A DNA stretch of 46,308 bases from positions 1 through 46,308 of the forward strand of contig DERO01000012.1 in NCBI GenBank assembly GCA_002360945.1, given 5' to 3'. Source of the DNA: Leclercia adecarboxylata. GTDB taxonomy: Bacteria; Pseudomonadota; Gammaproteobacteria; Enterobacterales; Enterobacteriaceae. Made by a program: the position numbers and the translations under genes. Below are positions 31,205-38,731 of this stretch, piece by piece. Below the pieces are notes generated by a model that saw only the letters and a program-made list of their open reading frames with translations, did no database searches and was not told where the DNA came from. Each line of letters begins with the position of its first letter. Positions within the stretch are counted from its first letter, which is position 1.

Positions 31205-32770
31205 GTGAAAAATTTAAAAATCAGCACCGGGCTAATGCTCGTGCTGGCCTTATTTACTCTGATGCTGGTGCTTTCCAGCGGGCTGGGGCTTTATTTTCTT
31301 AAGAGCAGCAATAGCTCGATAGAAAAGATGAATTACAATGCCAGTGAACAACGGGCCTTAAATGCCACACGCGACAGCCTGTTAAGCGCCCGCATCCTGA
31401 TTGATTCAACCTTTCAGGCGCGACTGCATAACGAACAGGTGGATATGCCATCGAGGTTAAATCAAGTAAATGAATCACTTAAAGAGGCGGATCGGCAGTA
31501 CCGCCTGTTTGTTGAGATCCCTGGCCTGACGACGTCACAGCCAGAGTTGGGCGAGATAATGAAACGTAGCTACGATGAAATGGTAGCGAGAATTAAATTA
31601 AATGTAGAGGAGTTAAGTTCATCACCTCCTCCGCAAGAAATAAAAATCTTTCTCGATCATAATCATGAAAATATCAACCAAACGCGTCAGCAGTGGGACG
31701 GTCAATATAAATCCTATATCGGTAAAACCCAGGCCGAGTTTGATCGCGTTATTATGTTTAGTAAGCACGCCTACTCGTTATCATTAGTGTTAATGATGGC
31801 GATGTGCGTAATCGCGGTTGTGATGTTCTTTATTATCAGGCTCTGGATGCGTAACACGCTGGTGCGTCCGCTTCAGGCCGTCGCGCACCATTTTGATAAT
31901 ATCGGCAACGGCAATCTGACCGGGGAGATTCAGGTCTCCAGCAGCAATGAGATCGGGCAACTGTGCGCCGCGCTGCAGACCATGCAGGCAGGGTTGAACG
32001 ATACCGTCAGATCCATTCGTAACGGCGTGCAGACCATCACCATCGGCACCCACGAGATCGCCTCAGGCAATGGCGATCTCTCGCGACGGACGGAAGAGCA
32101 GGCGGCAGCCGTCGTGGAGACCGCGGCCAGCATGGAGCAGATCACCGCCACCGTGAAAATGAACACCGATAACGCGCTTAATGCCTCGCAGATGGCGCAG
32201 AATACGGCAGTGATCGCTGACGCAGGCGAAAAACAGATGCGGGACGTGACGAAAAAAATGGATGCCATCAGCCAGAGCGCACAGAAGATGGTCGATATTA
32301 TCAGCGTCATCGATGGCATCGCCTTCCAGACCAATATCCTGGCGCTTAACGCCGCGGTAGAGGCCGCGCGTGCCGGGCAAACGGGCCGTGGCTTTGCGGT
32401 GGTGGCGGGGGAAGTGCGCAATCTGGCCCGACGCTGTGCCGACTCGGCAAAAGAGATTTCGGCGCTGATTAACGAATCCACACTCTTTATCCAGGAGGGG
32501 GCGGAACTTGCCAACAAAACCAGTCAGACGATGGTGGATATCAGCCACTCGGTAGGCAAAGTGAACCAGGTGATGGAGAGCATCGCGCTCGCCTCCGAGG
32601 AGCAACGCCGTGGGGTGGAGCAGATCCGCATTGCCATCACCCAGATGGATCACGTCACACAGCAAAACGCGGCGCTGGTGGAAGAGGTGGCGACCACCGC
32701 CGCGGGCGTCAACGAGCAGGCGGATCTCCTGTCACAGTCGGTATCGGTGTTCAGGGTGAAGCAGGGATGA
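31205..32770 (+). CDS. Methyl-accepting chemotaxis protein without a CheR-tethering tail
   Basis: A 521-residue chemoreceptor. It has an N-terminal membrane helix (about 8-32), a periplasmic four-helix ligand domain (about 33-190, Tar/Tsr type), a second helix (LVLMMAMCVIAVVMFFIIRLW), a HAMP domain beginning RNTLVRPLQAVAHHFDNIGNGNL, and the signalling domain. The conserved hairpin tip reads DGIAFQTNILALNAAVEAARAGQ. EEQ-type adaptation sites flank it. The C terminus is FRVKQG, without the NWETF-like pentapeptide, so methylation may depend on other receptors. I prefer GTG at 31205 because AAGGGG lies 5 bp upstream; an in-frame ATG at 31190 has no such site. The ligand is unknown. Confidence 0.93.
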   Translation: MKNLKISTGLMLVLALFTLMLVLSSGLGLYFLKSSNSSIEKMNYNASEQRALNATRDSLLSARILIDSTFQARLHNEQVDMPSRLNQVNESLKEADRQYRLFVEIPGLTTSQPELGEIMKRSYDEMVARIKLNVEELSSSPPPQEIKIFLDHNHENINQTRQQWDGQYKSYIGKTQAEFDRVIMFSKHAYSLSLVLMMAMCVIAVVMFFIIRLWMRNTLVRPLQAVAHHFDNIGNGNLTGEIQVSSSNEIGQLCAALQTMQAGLNDTVRSIRNGVQTITIGTHEIASGNGDLSRRTEEQAAAVVETAASMEQITATVKMNTDNALNASQMAQNTAVIADAGEKQMRDVTKKMDAISQSAQKMVDIISVIDGIAFQTNILALNAAVEAARAGQTGRGFAVVAGEVRNLARRCADSAKEISALINESTLFIQEGAELANKTSQTMVDISHSVGKVNQVMESIALASEEQRRGVEQIRIAITQMDHVTQQNAALVEEVATTAAGVNEQADLLSQSVSVFRVKQG

Positions 32771-32821
32771 TCGGGTCCCCCCGATTTGCGCTGGGTTGTT
32801 GAATGCGATATTCTTTTGGCC

Positions 32822-32839
32822 GTCCGATGCGCATCGGAC
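32822..32839. promoter_or_regulatory. Perfect 18-bp palindrome
   Basis: GTCCGATGC and GCATCGGAC are exact complements with no spacer. The site lies between the convergent receptor and adhesin genes, 4 bp before a copy of the repeat found upstream of the adhesin. It may be a protein-binding site or cruciform. Function unknown. Confidence 0.6.
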
Positions 32840-32843
32840 AAAG

Positions 32844-32863
32844 TTAGTTTCTTGTCGGTTACT
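32844..32863 (+). repeat. Downstream copy of the adhesin-flanking repeat
   Basis: TTAGTTTCTTGTCGGTTACT. The first 17 bases are identical to 34974-34990 upstream of the adhesin gene, in the same orientation. The pair encloses the adhesin gene exactly. Confidence 0.75.
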
Positions 32864-32876
32864 AATTTGGAAAGAA

Positions 32877-32900
32877 GGCCAGCTTGTCTGGCCTTTTTTT
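32877..32900 (+). terminator. Rho-independent terminator of the chemoreceptor gene
   Basis: GGCCAG (32877-32882), loop CTTGT, CTGGCC (32888-32893), then seven T. A strong plus-strand terminator. It also faces the adhesin 3' end at 32962 and may serve it in part. Confidence 0.85.
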
Positions 32901-32961
32901 CGTCCGTAGAAAATGAACGTATTCTACAGGGGAGAACCCCGCCGAAGCGGGGCATTCAGGC

Positions 32962-34962
32962 TTACCAGCCGTAGCTCATGCCAGCGCCAACCACGAAGTT
33001 GTGCTGGGTGTCATTAGATAGGGAACTCTTAACGACCACGTTTTCAGTTGCACGGGCAGAGAAGCCAACTGCCAGAGCAGATTCGCTGTCGGTGTTACCC
33101 ACGCCAGCACCGACGGAGAAGTTCTGCGTGTCGGTAACCTGCGGGATGTTGGCCATTGCCGCAACGCCGGCAATACCTGCGGACGCACGTTTGCGGTTCT
33201 CTTCAACCTTGTTTTTCAGGCTGGAGAATTTGCTGGTGGTTTCGCTTTCCAGAGACTCAATACGGTTCTCATGGTCGGCGATAGCTGCGCTGTTGGCCGA
33301 TACGCGTTCGTTGGTCTTAGCTTGTTCTGCTTTGGTTTCAGCAATACGCGCATCGGTATCCGCGGCGCGGGTCGCCAGGCTGGAGATCGCACGACGGTTG
33401 CCTGCGATATCATAGGTCACAGAGTCAAGCTTCGCAGTGGTCTGCGCAACGCCCGCTTTGTTAGCAGCAATGCCAGCAGCATTATCAGCAATATCAGCAG
33501 TGTTATAAGCGATGTCGGTTTTGTTCGCAGCGATGCCGTTAGCGGTATCAATAGCGGTCTGCTCAGGGTTAGCACGCTGGCCTGCGGTGCGGTCAATGTT
33601 CGCCTGAGTACGGGATTCACCTTCTGCGGCAGCAAGCGAAGCAACCTGGCCATCAGTGCGGGAAACTTCCTGAGCCTGCATCAGTGCAACCAACTGGCCG
33701 TGGGTGCGGTTCACGTTGTCCACTTTCTTAGCCAGACTTTCGATACGCTCTTTCGCTTCAACCTGGGATTGAGTGCGATCCACATTAACAGCTTCCTGTG
33801 CTGCGCCCTGTTGGGCAACAGTGCGGGATCCTTCACGGGCGGTAGCCAGCGCGCCATTCTGGGCGGCGGTACGATCGGCGTTATCCTGCATCAGTTCTGC
33901 GCCCTGTTTAGCGGCGATCTGCTGATAGGTGCGGTCAACTTCGTGTAGCTTTTTGCCTGCGCCAACCTGCTCGTTAATTTCCTGCATGTGCTGCTGGTTA
34001 GCTTTAACCTGTGCGTATTCGTCCGCAATGGCTTTAGCGTTCGCATCATGCGCCGCAACAACAACAGCGTTGTAATCAACAGTCATGCTGTTATAGCGAG
34101 AGTCAGTTGCCGCCTGGTCAACGTTAACGTGTTGGTCAGAGTGGCGAGCCTGCATTTCCTTCTGCATTTTCAGGTTTTCAAAGCGTGCTTTGGTAAAGAC
34201 TTTAGCATCGACATCAGCCTGAGCTACCGCAGCAGGGTCAACGTGCTGGCTGGCAGTACGAGCCTGGTTCTCTTTCTGCATTTTCAGGTTGTCGAAACGG
34301 GCTTGTCTTTCTTCCGGCGTCATGGTGACTGGTGCAATAGCAGCGACTACAGCCGGGGAACTCTGAGTAGCTTTAGCCATTTCCAGATAATGACGGGCTT
34401 TGTCCATGTCGCCAGCTTTAGCAGCGGTGGCCGCAGCTTTAGACAGTAATTGTGCGCGTTTAGCGTTGTTCTCTTCCTGCTGAACGTCATAAACGGAGCG
34501 CTGGGAAGTCATACCCGCCAGGCGTTCGCCGTGGTTAATTTCTTCGTTACGCTCAACGCGGTTGATGATGGCGCGTTTCACCTGGCTGCCGTGAATGTTT
34601 TCTTCCGCTTCAACCTTCTGGCCGTGGGTCATTACAAAGTGATCTGGCGCGATATTATCGCCAGTCATTGCAAATGCGTTACTAACGTTGTCGGCATTGT
34701 TGAATGCGTCGGCAGCGTTGCCTTTACTCATGCCCAGCTTAACCAGAGCATCTTCACCCTTGCTCAAAGCTGCGGTGTATTCTTCATCGGATACCGCAGA
34801 AATATCCGCGTCACCCTTGTTTGCGATTGCTTTAGCATCATCAAATTGCTGAGTCATGGACTCAACAAAGCTGTTAGAAGCTGGTGCGATAACGTTAGAT
34901 GCTTGCACTGTGCCGGAGAGAGTGGCGCTTGCAACGAGTACTGCTAATACTGTCTTTTTCAT
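32962..34962 (-). CDS. Trimeric autotransporter adhesin with YadA-like anchor and helical passenger
   Basis: A 666-residue precursor. The signal peptide is MKKTVLAVLVASATLSGTVQA. Residues 22-220 are helical and charged, without the beta-roll head repeats of YadA. Two tandem 38-residue repeats follow at 221-258 and 259-296 (ARFDNLKMQKENQAR and ARFENLKMQKEMQAR). A stalk of coiled coil (about 340-600) carries recurring xRT motifs at 344, 364, 380, 396, 419, 435, 451 and 458. Next comes a DNAAGIAANKAG-type segment. The last 55 residues (QNFSVGAGVG, then LAVGFSARATENVVVKSSLS, ending MSYGW) are the YadA anchor, which forms a 12-stranded barrel from three chains. It should be displayed as a surface fibre. 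The receptor is unknown. Upstream boxes and a ribbon-helix-helix gene suggest dedicated regulation. Confidence 0.9.
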   Translation of the reverse strand: MKKTVLAVLVASATLSGTVQASNVIAPASNSFVESMTQQFDDAKAIANKGDADISAVSDEEYTAALSKGEDALVKLGMSKGNAADAFNNADNVSNAFAMTGDNIAPDHFVMTHGQKVEAEENIHGSQVKRAIINRVERNEEINHGERLAGMTSQRSVYDVQQEENNAKRAQLLSKAAATAAKAGDMDKARHYLEMAKATQSSPAVVAAIAPVTMTPEERQARFDNLKMQKENQARTASQHVDPAAVAQADVDAKVFTKARFENLKMQKEMQARHSDQHVNVDQAATDSRYNSMTVDYNAVVVAAHDANAKAIADEYAQVKANQQHMQEINEQVGAGKKLHEVDRTYQQIAAKQGAELMQDNADRTAAQNGALATAREGSRTVAQQGAAQEAVNVDRTQSQVEAKERIESLAKKVDNVNRTHGQLVALMQAQEVSRTDGQVASLAAAEGESRTQANIDRTAGQRANPEQTAIDTANGIAANKTDIAYNTADIADNAAGIAANKAGVAQTTAKLDSVTYDIAGNRRAISSLATRAADTDARIAETKAEQAKTNERVSANSAAIADHENRIESLESETTSKFSSLKNKVEENRKRASAGIAGVAAMANIPQVTDTQNFSVGAGVGNTDSESALAVGFSARATENVVVKSSLSNDTQHNFVVGAGMSYGW

Positions 34963-34973
34963 GTTTGGTATCT

Positions 34974-35038
34974 TAGTTTCTTGTCGGTTTTGTCGGTTAC
35001 TGCTGGTTTTGTCGGTTACTACAGTTTTGTCGGTTACT
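34974..35038 (+). repeat. Four-copy TTGTCGGTT(ACT) direct-repeat block upstream of the adhesin
   Basis: Copies begin at 34981, 34990, 35009 and 35027, so spacings are 9, 19 and 18 bp. The last three read TTGTCGGTTAC or longer. They fill the 71-bp gap between the adhesin start (34962) and the ribbon-helix-helix gene, whose stop codon lies inside the last copy. They are probable binding sites for a regulator. A fifth copy is at 32851-32863. Confidence 0.85.
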
Positions 35039-35228
35039 TATTGAAGCCGTTTTCGTTCATCCACTTCTCTACAGCCTGAGCAACGATCTCCTGCTGCTTC
35101 TGGCCGCATTCCGCGGCTGCAATCTTTAATTTCTTCTTTAACGCCTGGGGCAATTTCGCGGTAAACACGACCCAGTCACTGTTCGCATTTGCCGATACTC
35201 CCGCCCGAACGCCACGTGTTGCTGCCAT
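35034..35228 (-). CDS. Small ribbon-helix-helix DNA-binding protein, predicted adhesin regulator
   Basis: A 64-residue basic protein. After a flexible N terminus (MAATRGVRAGVSANANSD) comes a strand (WVVFTAKLPQ) and two helices (ALKKKLKIAAAECG, QKQQEIVAQAVEKWMNENG). That is the MetJ/Arc/ParG type of ribbon-helix-helix, where the strand contacts DNA and the protein works as a dimer bound to short repeated boxes. It lies 71 bp upstream of the adhesin on the same strand, separated only by the TTGTCGGTT repeats. Regulation of the adhesin and autoregulation are inferred. I start at the ATG at 35228, which has GGAG 8 bp upstream; a GTG three codons earlier is possible. Long enough for the family and intact. 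Confidence 0.75.
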   Translation of the reverse strand: MAATRGVRAGVSANANSDWVVFTAKLPQALKKKLKIAAAECGQKQQEIVAQAVEKWMNENGFNK

Positions 35229-35791
35229 AGGTTTCACTCCGTTTTGCCGGGGGGCTGGCTGGGTGTTCCAGCTGCGGAACGGAGACTACTCGTAATTTTG
35301 TAAGGCAGCAATATGCTTTCTGAAGATTTTTTACTTTTGAAAATAAGTTTTAAATTAACTTTATAATTTATCAAAAGATTTTATTTTAATTGTATGATCA
35401 ATGCATAAGCCGCGTCATTGCTGGCTTGCGAATGAAATGCCTAAAAATTATCTGAGTGAATTGTGGGGGTTATGAGGCTTGTATATCTGTTATAGAAACA
35501 TGTTTTAATGTAACAGATATTGTTAAATGTTCCATATTTTGAACTTATATATTACCTTTTTTGATTATCTAATTTTATCCATTTACGTAAATATACAATG
35601 ATAACGTGCGTGATTACCCCCACACAGAGTGCCATTAATCAGGGTGTGAGTGCGTTAGAGGATGAGCGAATAGAGTGAGAATGACGTACAGGACAGAGAT
35701 AACCGTGGGGATGCTCCCTGCACAAGGGGATGTCAGGACGAGAGTTTAAAGCAGAGGGCAGAGTGTGGCAGGCAAAGCAGGGACTTACCTC
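35229..35791. other. AT-rich intergenic region with several inverted repeats
   Basis: No convincing gene in about 560 bases. Structures seen: GTTCC/GGAAC around CAGCTG (35265-35280); a 38-bp element 35483-35520 with perfect 10-bp arms ATATCTGTTA and TAACAGATAT around the palindrome AAACATGTTT; and the perfect 12-bp palindrome ATTTACGTAAAT (35581-35592). The composition is clearly lower in GC than the flanking core genes. It probably holds the promoter of the ribbon-helix-helix gene and operators for local regulators. Confidence 0.5.
35483..35520. promoter_or_regulatory. 38-bp nested inverted repeat
   Basis: Outer arms of 10 bp are perfect and the centre is the palindrome AAACATGTTT (35496-35505). 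It lies about 255 bp upstream of the ribbon-helix-helix start. The size suits a dimer-of-dimers operator. The cognate protein is unknown; the two HTH proteins encoded at 35792-36698 are candidates. Confidence 0.45.
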
Positions 35792-36157
35792 TCAATAGAA
35801 AACGACTTTATCTTCCAGATAGAGAGACGCTTTTACCGACTGATCGAGGCGAAAGCCAATCACATCATTCAGGCCGGTCTCCTTCTGGTAGTCCTCGAAT
35901 GTGAGATAATAGGGAACGACCTGGCGGCCTTCACCTTTTTGACGGTGTTCGTCAGCGTCTTTTGTCATGCGTTCTTTTAAAAGGGCATGATTTTTCAACA
36001 GCGCTTCCATCTTCTCTGCGAGGGCTGCAGGAATTTGTGTTCGGCCAGACTCATAGTAGCGCCAGGTGCGCTGTGATACTTCGGCAATATGGGTTGCCGC
36101 CTCCTCAACTTCGAGGAAAAGTATTCTTCTGCACGCAATGAGAGCCAGTCTGTTCAT
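35792..36157 (-). CDS. YdiL/Aca2-like helix-turn-helix protein (DUF1870 type)
   Basis: A 121-residue protein. The N-terminal helix-turn-helix (LIACRRILFLEVEEAATHIAEVSQRTWRYYESGRTQIPAALAEKM) has the YESGR/WENGK-type signature of the DUF1870 YdiL family, and the C-terminal part (LTFEDYQKETGLNDVIGFRLDQSVKASLY) matches the family's small second domain. Relatives such as Aca2 repress anti-CRISPR operons, but no anti-CRISPR candidate is evident here. The start at 36157 is preceded by GCGGATTAAAA and fits the family; the longer frame to 36256 does not. It belongs to a group of three small DNA-binding genes between the adhesin and the core gene at 36744. Confidence 0.8.
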   Translation of the reverse strand: MNRLALIACRRILFLEVEEAATHIAEVSQRTWRYYESGRTQIPAALAEKMEALLKNHALLKERMTKDADEHRQKGEGRQVVPYYLTFEDYQKETGLNDVIGFRLDQSVKASLYLEDKVVFY

Positions 36158-36323
36158 TTTTAATCCGCACCTGATAAATATGTTGTCGCTCTTTCCCGGC
36201 AAAAGGGTGCCGGGATATAACCTCTGATGATAAATGAGCGCTCTTATCAGTAGCAAATATTACAAGTAATTTTATAGGGTGGGCGCAACCCGGGATTCCG
36301 ACAGAAACTGGCCTGCGTCGTTC

Positions 36324-36698
36324 TTAATCTTGTGGCGTGTTTTTCAGACGCGCGCGGCTTTCCCGGCGTGATTCATTGCGCTTCAGGCGCTGCTCTTTTT
36401 CTCTTTCTCGTTCGATTTCTTTTCGTTGGGCCTTAATACGTTCCTGTTCGCGGGGCGGCAGATTTTTAAACGCATTGTCTTCTTCTTCCTTCACCTTTTC
36501 GATCTCCAGCAGAGCCTGAAAGACCGAATCGAAAATGGAGATGGATTTCGGCACACGTTGATTCCACCGCTCTGGCGTGGTGCGACTGACGCCAGCGATA
36601 CGGCACAACTCGCTGACGTTGGTACCGGCTGCCTTTGCGCGCTCGCTGAGTTTCTTAACCCGACGGTTAAACTCCTCTTCTAATGTCGATTCTTCCAT
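36324..36698 (-). CDS. HTH protein with a long charged coiled-coil tail, unrecognised
   Basis: A 124-residue protein. The first 65 residues contain an XRE-like helix-turn-helix (VSELCRIAGVSRTTPERWNQRVPKSI). From about residue 70 the sequence is almost only Glu, Lys, Arg and Gln (EKVKEEEDNAFKNLPPREQE, and later KEIEREREKEQRLKRNESRRES), a probable single alpha-helix or coiled coil. I do not recognise the family. The arrangement suggests a plasmid- or phage-derived regulator that dimerises or bridges DNA through the tail. It is on the same strand as, and 166 bp upstream of, the YdiL-like gene, in AT-rich DNA. Confidence 0.7.
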   Translation of the reverse strand: MEESTLEEEFNRRVKKLSERAKAAGTNVSELCRIAGVSRTTPERWNQRVPKSISIFDSVFQALLEIEKVKEEEDNAFKNLPPREQERIKAQRKEIEREREKEQRLKRNESRRESRARLKNTPQD

Positions 36699-36743
36699 TA
36701 CACCAGTACCTTATTAGCCATGTCGTGGGATTCACGTTAGCTA

Positions 36744-37232
36744 TTATGAACAAGCATCCTCGGTGACAGATACCTTTTTCTCTGTTTCCGGCGTTCTGCT
36801 GCTGGAGTAGATAAAGAACAACGCGATCCCCAGGCAGACGATAGCCCCCAGACGGCTCATCGAAAAGGGAATGGCCGCATTGCCCAGCCAGCCGAAATTG
36901 TCGATCAGCATGCTCATGGTCAACTGACCGAAAATCACCGCCACCGTGGCGACCGCCGTACCGATACGTTGCACGGCCAGCACCATGATCACGATGTAGG
37001 GCACGCCAAACATTGCGCCCAGCAGCTGCCATTTCGGCACGTCCAGCAGGGTGACAGTCTGTTTCGGTTCAAAGAAGAAGATCAGCAGGGCGGTGATCAG
37101 CGCGCCGACGGAAAAGGTCAGGAACGCGCTTTTGAACACGCCCACCTTGCTGCCCAGCTGGCCGTTAATGGCGGCCTGAATGCTCAGCGTCGCACCGCCG
37201 ATTACCGCCAGAATAATCATGATAAATGTCAT
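36744..37232 (-). CDS. DUF606 (YdcZ) small DMT-type membrane protein, subunit 2
   Basis: A 162-residue protein with five hydrophobic helices. FIMIILAVIGGATLSIQAAINGQLGSKVG is the family start, then AFLTFSVGALITALLI, LLGAMFGVPYIVIMVLAVQRIGTAVATVAVI, LTMSMLIDNFGWLG and LGAIVCLGIALFF. DUF606 proteins form one half-unit of DMT-superfamily transporters. The upstream partner of similar size overlaps its ribosome site (stop at 37237, ATG at 37232), so the two probably make a heterodimer. Substrate unknown. The start chosen has AGGGG upstream. Confidence 0.88.
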   Translation of the reverse strand: MTFIMIILAVIGGATLSIQAAINGQLGSKVGVFKSAFLTFSVGALITALLIFFFEPKQTVTLLDVPKWQLLGAMFGVPYIVIMVLAVQRIGTAVATVAVIFGQLTMSMLIDNFGWLGNAAIPFSMSRLGAIVCLGIALFFIYSSSRTPETEKKVSVTEDACS

Positions 37233-37236
37233 ACTG

Positions 37237-37671
37237 TTACCCCTGTGCAACCATAACCAGCGCGGCGATGATGAACCCCAGCGCGATGATGCGTTTACTG
37301 TCAATTTTGCGGTGCGGCGTGCCCAGCAGGCCGTAGTGGTCGATGATCAGACTCTTAAACACCTGACCCGCCAGGATGCCAATCATGGTCATGGCGATGC
37401 CGATGGCTGGGGTCGCAATGGTCAGAATAATGACGTAAACCGGGCCGAGCACCCCACCCAGCAGCTGCCATGAGGGCTGGGCGAAAAACGACGGGCTGTT
37501 GCGCGGGCTGAAAAACAGCATCAGCAAAAACGTCAGGGCGGCACCGACACCGAATACGCTGAACGTTGCCCACAGATCGCCCACTTCACCGCCGAGCGGC
37601 CCCAGCAGTCCTGCCTCGACGGACAGCCCCATGCCGCCCGCGATCACGAATAAAATCAATATAAGTTGCAT
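37237..37671 (-). CDS. DUF606 (YdcZ) small DMT-type membrane protein, subunit 1
   Basis: A 144-residue, four- to five-helix protein: LILILFVIAGGMGLSVEAGLLGPLG, ATFSVFGVGAALTFLLMLFF, QLLGGVLGPVYVIILTIATPAIGIAMTMIGI, VFKSLIIDHYGLLG and IIALGFIIAALVMV. It is a paralogue of the following gene, with the same LLG...GPxYVIxL and LIIDHxGLLG positions. Start at 37671 (MQLILIL); GGAGAGA lies about 10 bp upstream, and six more codons are open before that. Divergent from a LysR gene 100 bp away, which probably controls the pair. Confidence 0.87.
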   Translation of the reverse strand: MQLILILFVIAGGMGLSVEAGLLGPLGGEVGDLWATFSVFGVGAALTFLLMLFFSPRNSPSFFAQPSWQLLGGVLGPVYVIILTIATPAIGIAMTMIGILAGQVFKSLIIDHYGLLGTPHRKIDSKRIIALGFIIAALVMVAQG

Positions 37672-37771
37672 ACCACGCCGTCTCTCCATTGTTGAGGCCG
37701 GGAAGCGTACGCCTGTTTATCCGTGAGAAAAATGCCATAATGCAATAAACACCTGTGCAGGAAATGCATCA

Positions 37772-38719
37772 ATGTACGATGCCGCAAACATCAATATCCG
37801 CTGGCTGCAGATCTTCGTTGCGGTCTATGAAACCCAGAACTTTTCGGTGGTGGCGCGTCGGGAAGGGGTTTCGGCGTCGCAGGTTTCCCGGGTGATTCAT
37901 CAGCTGGAGGACGCCCTCGGCCAGCAGCTGTTCTACCGCAACACGCGGGCGATTATCCCCACCGAGAGCGGGCATCTGTTTATCCGCTTTGCCCGCCTGA
38001 TGCTCGGCAATCTTGACGAGGCGCGCCGGGAGCTGGACGAGCGCAAGCGGGAACCTTCCGGCGTCATCCGCATCAATGCTCCGGTCTTTTTTGGCCAGCG
38101 GCATATCGCCCCCGGGCTTCCCGGCCTGACGGAACGTTATCCCAGACTCAGCATCGAGCTGACGCTGACCGACGATTACATCGATCCCCATCGGGATGCC
38201 ACCGACGTGATCTTTCGCATCGGCGCGCTGACCGACTCCTCGTTTCACGCCCGGGTGCTGGGCCAGCAGTTTTATCACCTGGCTGCCTCGCCGACGTACC
38301 TGCGCAAATACGGCACGCCGGAAACGCCGGACGACCTTATACGGCACCAATGCCTGGTCTATCGCGGCTCGTCCGGCCCCAACCGCTGGCTGCTGCGTCG
38401 GCCCGGCGAGGCGTGGATCCACTATCCCGTTACGCCGCTGATGTCATCCAATAATGCCGAAACCCTGCTGATCGCCGCGCTGGGCGGAATGGGGATCGTG
38501 CTGTTCCCGGACTGGCTGATCGGCGACCGGATCCAGAACGGTGAGCTGGTGAAACTGCTGCCGGACCGGGAGACCTCCATCAATACCGAGCCCCTCAACA
38601 TCGCGGCGATCTACCCCAACACGCGCCACCCGCCGCTGAACGTGCGGGCGGTGATTGATTACTACGTTGAAGCGTTTGGGTCACCGCTTTACTGGCAGTC
38701 TGCGGCGAAGGGGCCATAA
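37772..38719 (+). CDS. LysR-family transcriptional regulator
   Basis: A 315-residue regulator. IRWLQIFVAVYETQNFSVVARREGVSASQVSRVIHQLEDALGQQLFYRNTRAI is the N-terminal helix-turn-helix, of the AaeR/DsdC-like spelling with SASQVSRVI. The effector domain follows (INAPVFFGQRH, then DVIFRIGALTDSS). AGGAAATG lies before the ATG. It is divergent from the DUF606 pair and is the likely regulator of those transporters. An APH-like gene starts 12 bp after its stop, so it may be in the same transcript as 38732 and 39542. Confidence 0.92.
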   Translation: MYDAANINIRWLQIFVAVYETQNFSVVARREGVSASQVSRVIHQLEDALGQQLFYRNTRAIIPTESGHLFIRFARLMLGNLDEARRELDERKREPSGVIRINAPVFFGQRHIAPGLPGLTERYPRLSIELTLTDDYIDPHRDATDVIFRIGALTDSSFHARVLGQQFYHLAASPTYLRKYGTPETPDDLIRHQCLVYRGSSGPNRWLLRRPGEAWIHYPVTPLMSSNNAETLLIAALGGMGIVLFPDWLIGDRIQNGELVKLLPDRETSINTEPLNIAAIYPNTRHPPLNVRAVIDYYVEAFGSPLYWQSAAKGP

Positions 38720-38731
38720 AAGGAATCACGC

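Noticed and set aside
32770..32785. ATCGGG/CCCGAT stem as the chemoreceptor terminator
   Set aside because: The stem is short and has no T-run; the hairpin with seven T at 32877-32900 is a much better terminator.
34981..35038. Four direct repeats suggesting a CRISPR array
   Set aside because: Repeats are only 9-12 bp, spacers are 0-10 bp and no cas gene is near. Regulator boxes explain them better.
35792..36698. Prophage or anti-CRISPR operon suggested by the Aca2/YdiL-like gene
   Set aside because: No phage structural, integrase or lysis gene is present, and the two neighbours are regulators, so only a transferred fragment can be argued.
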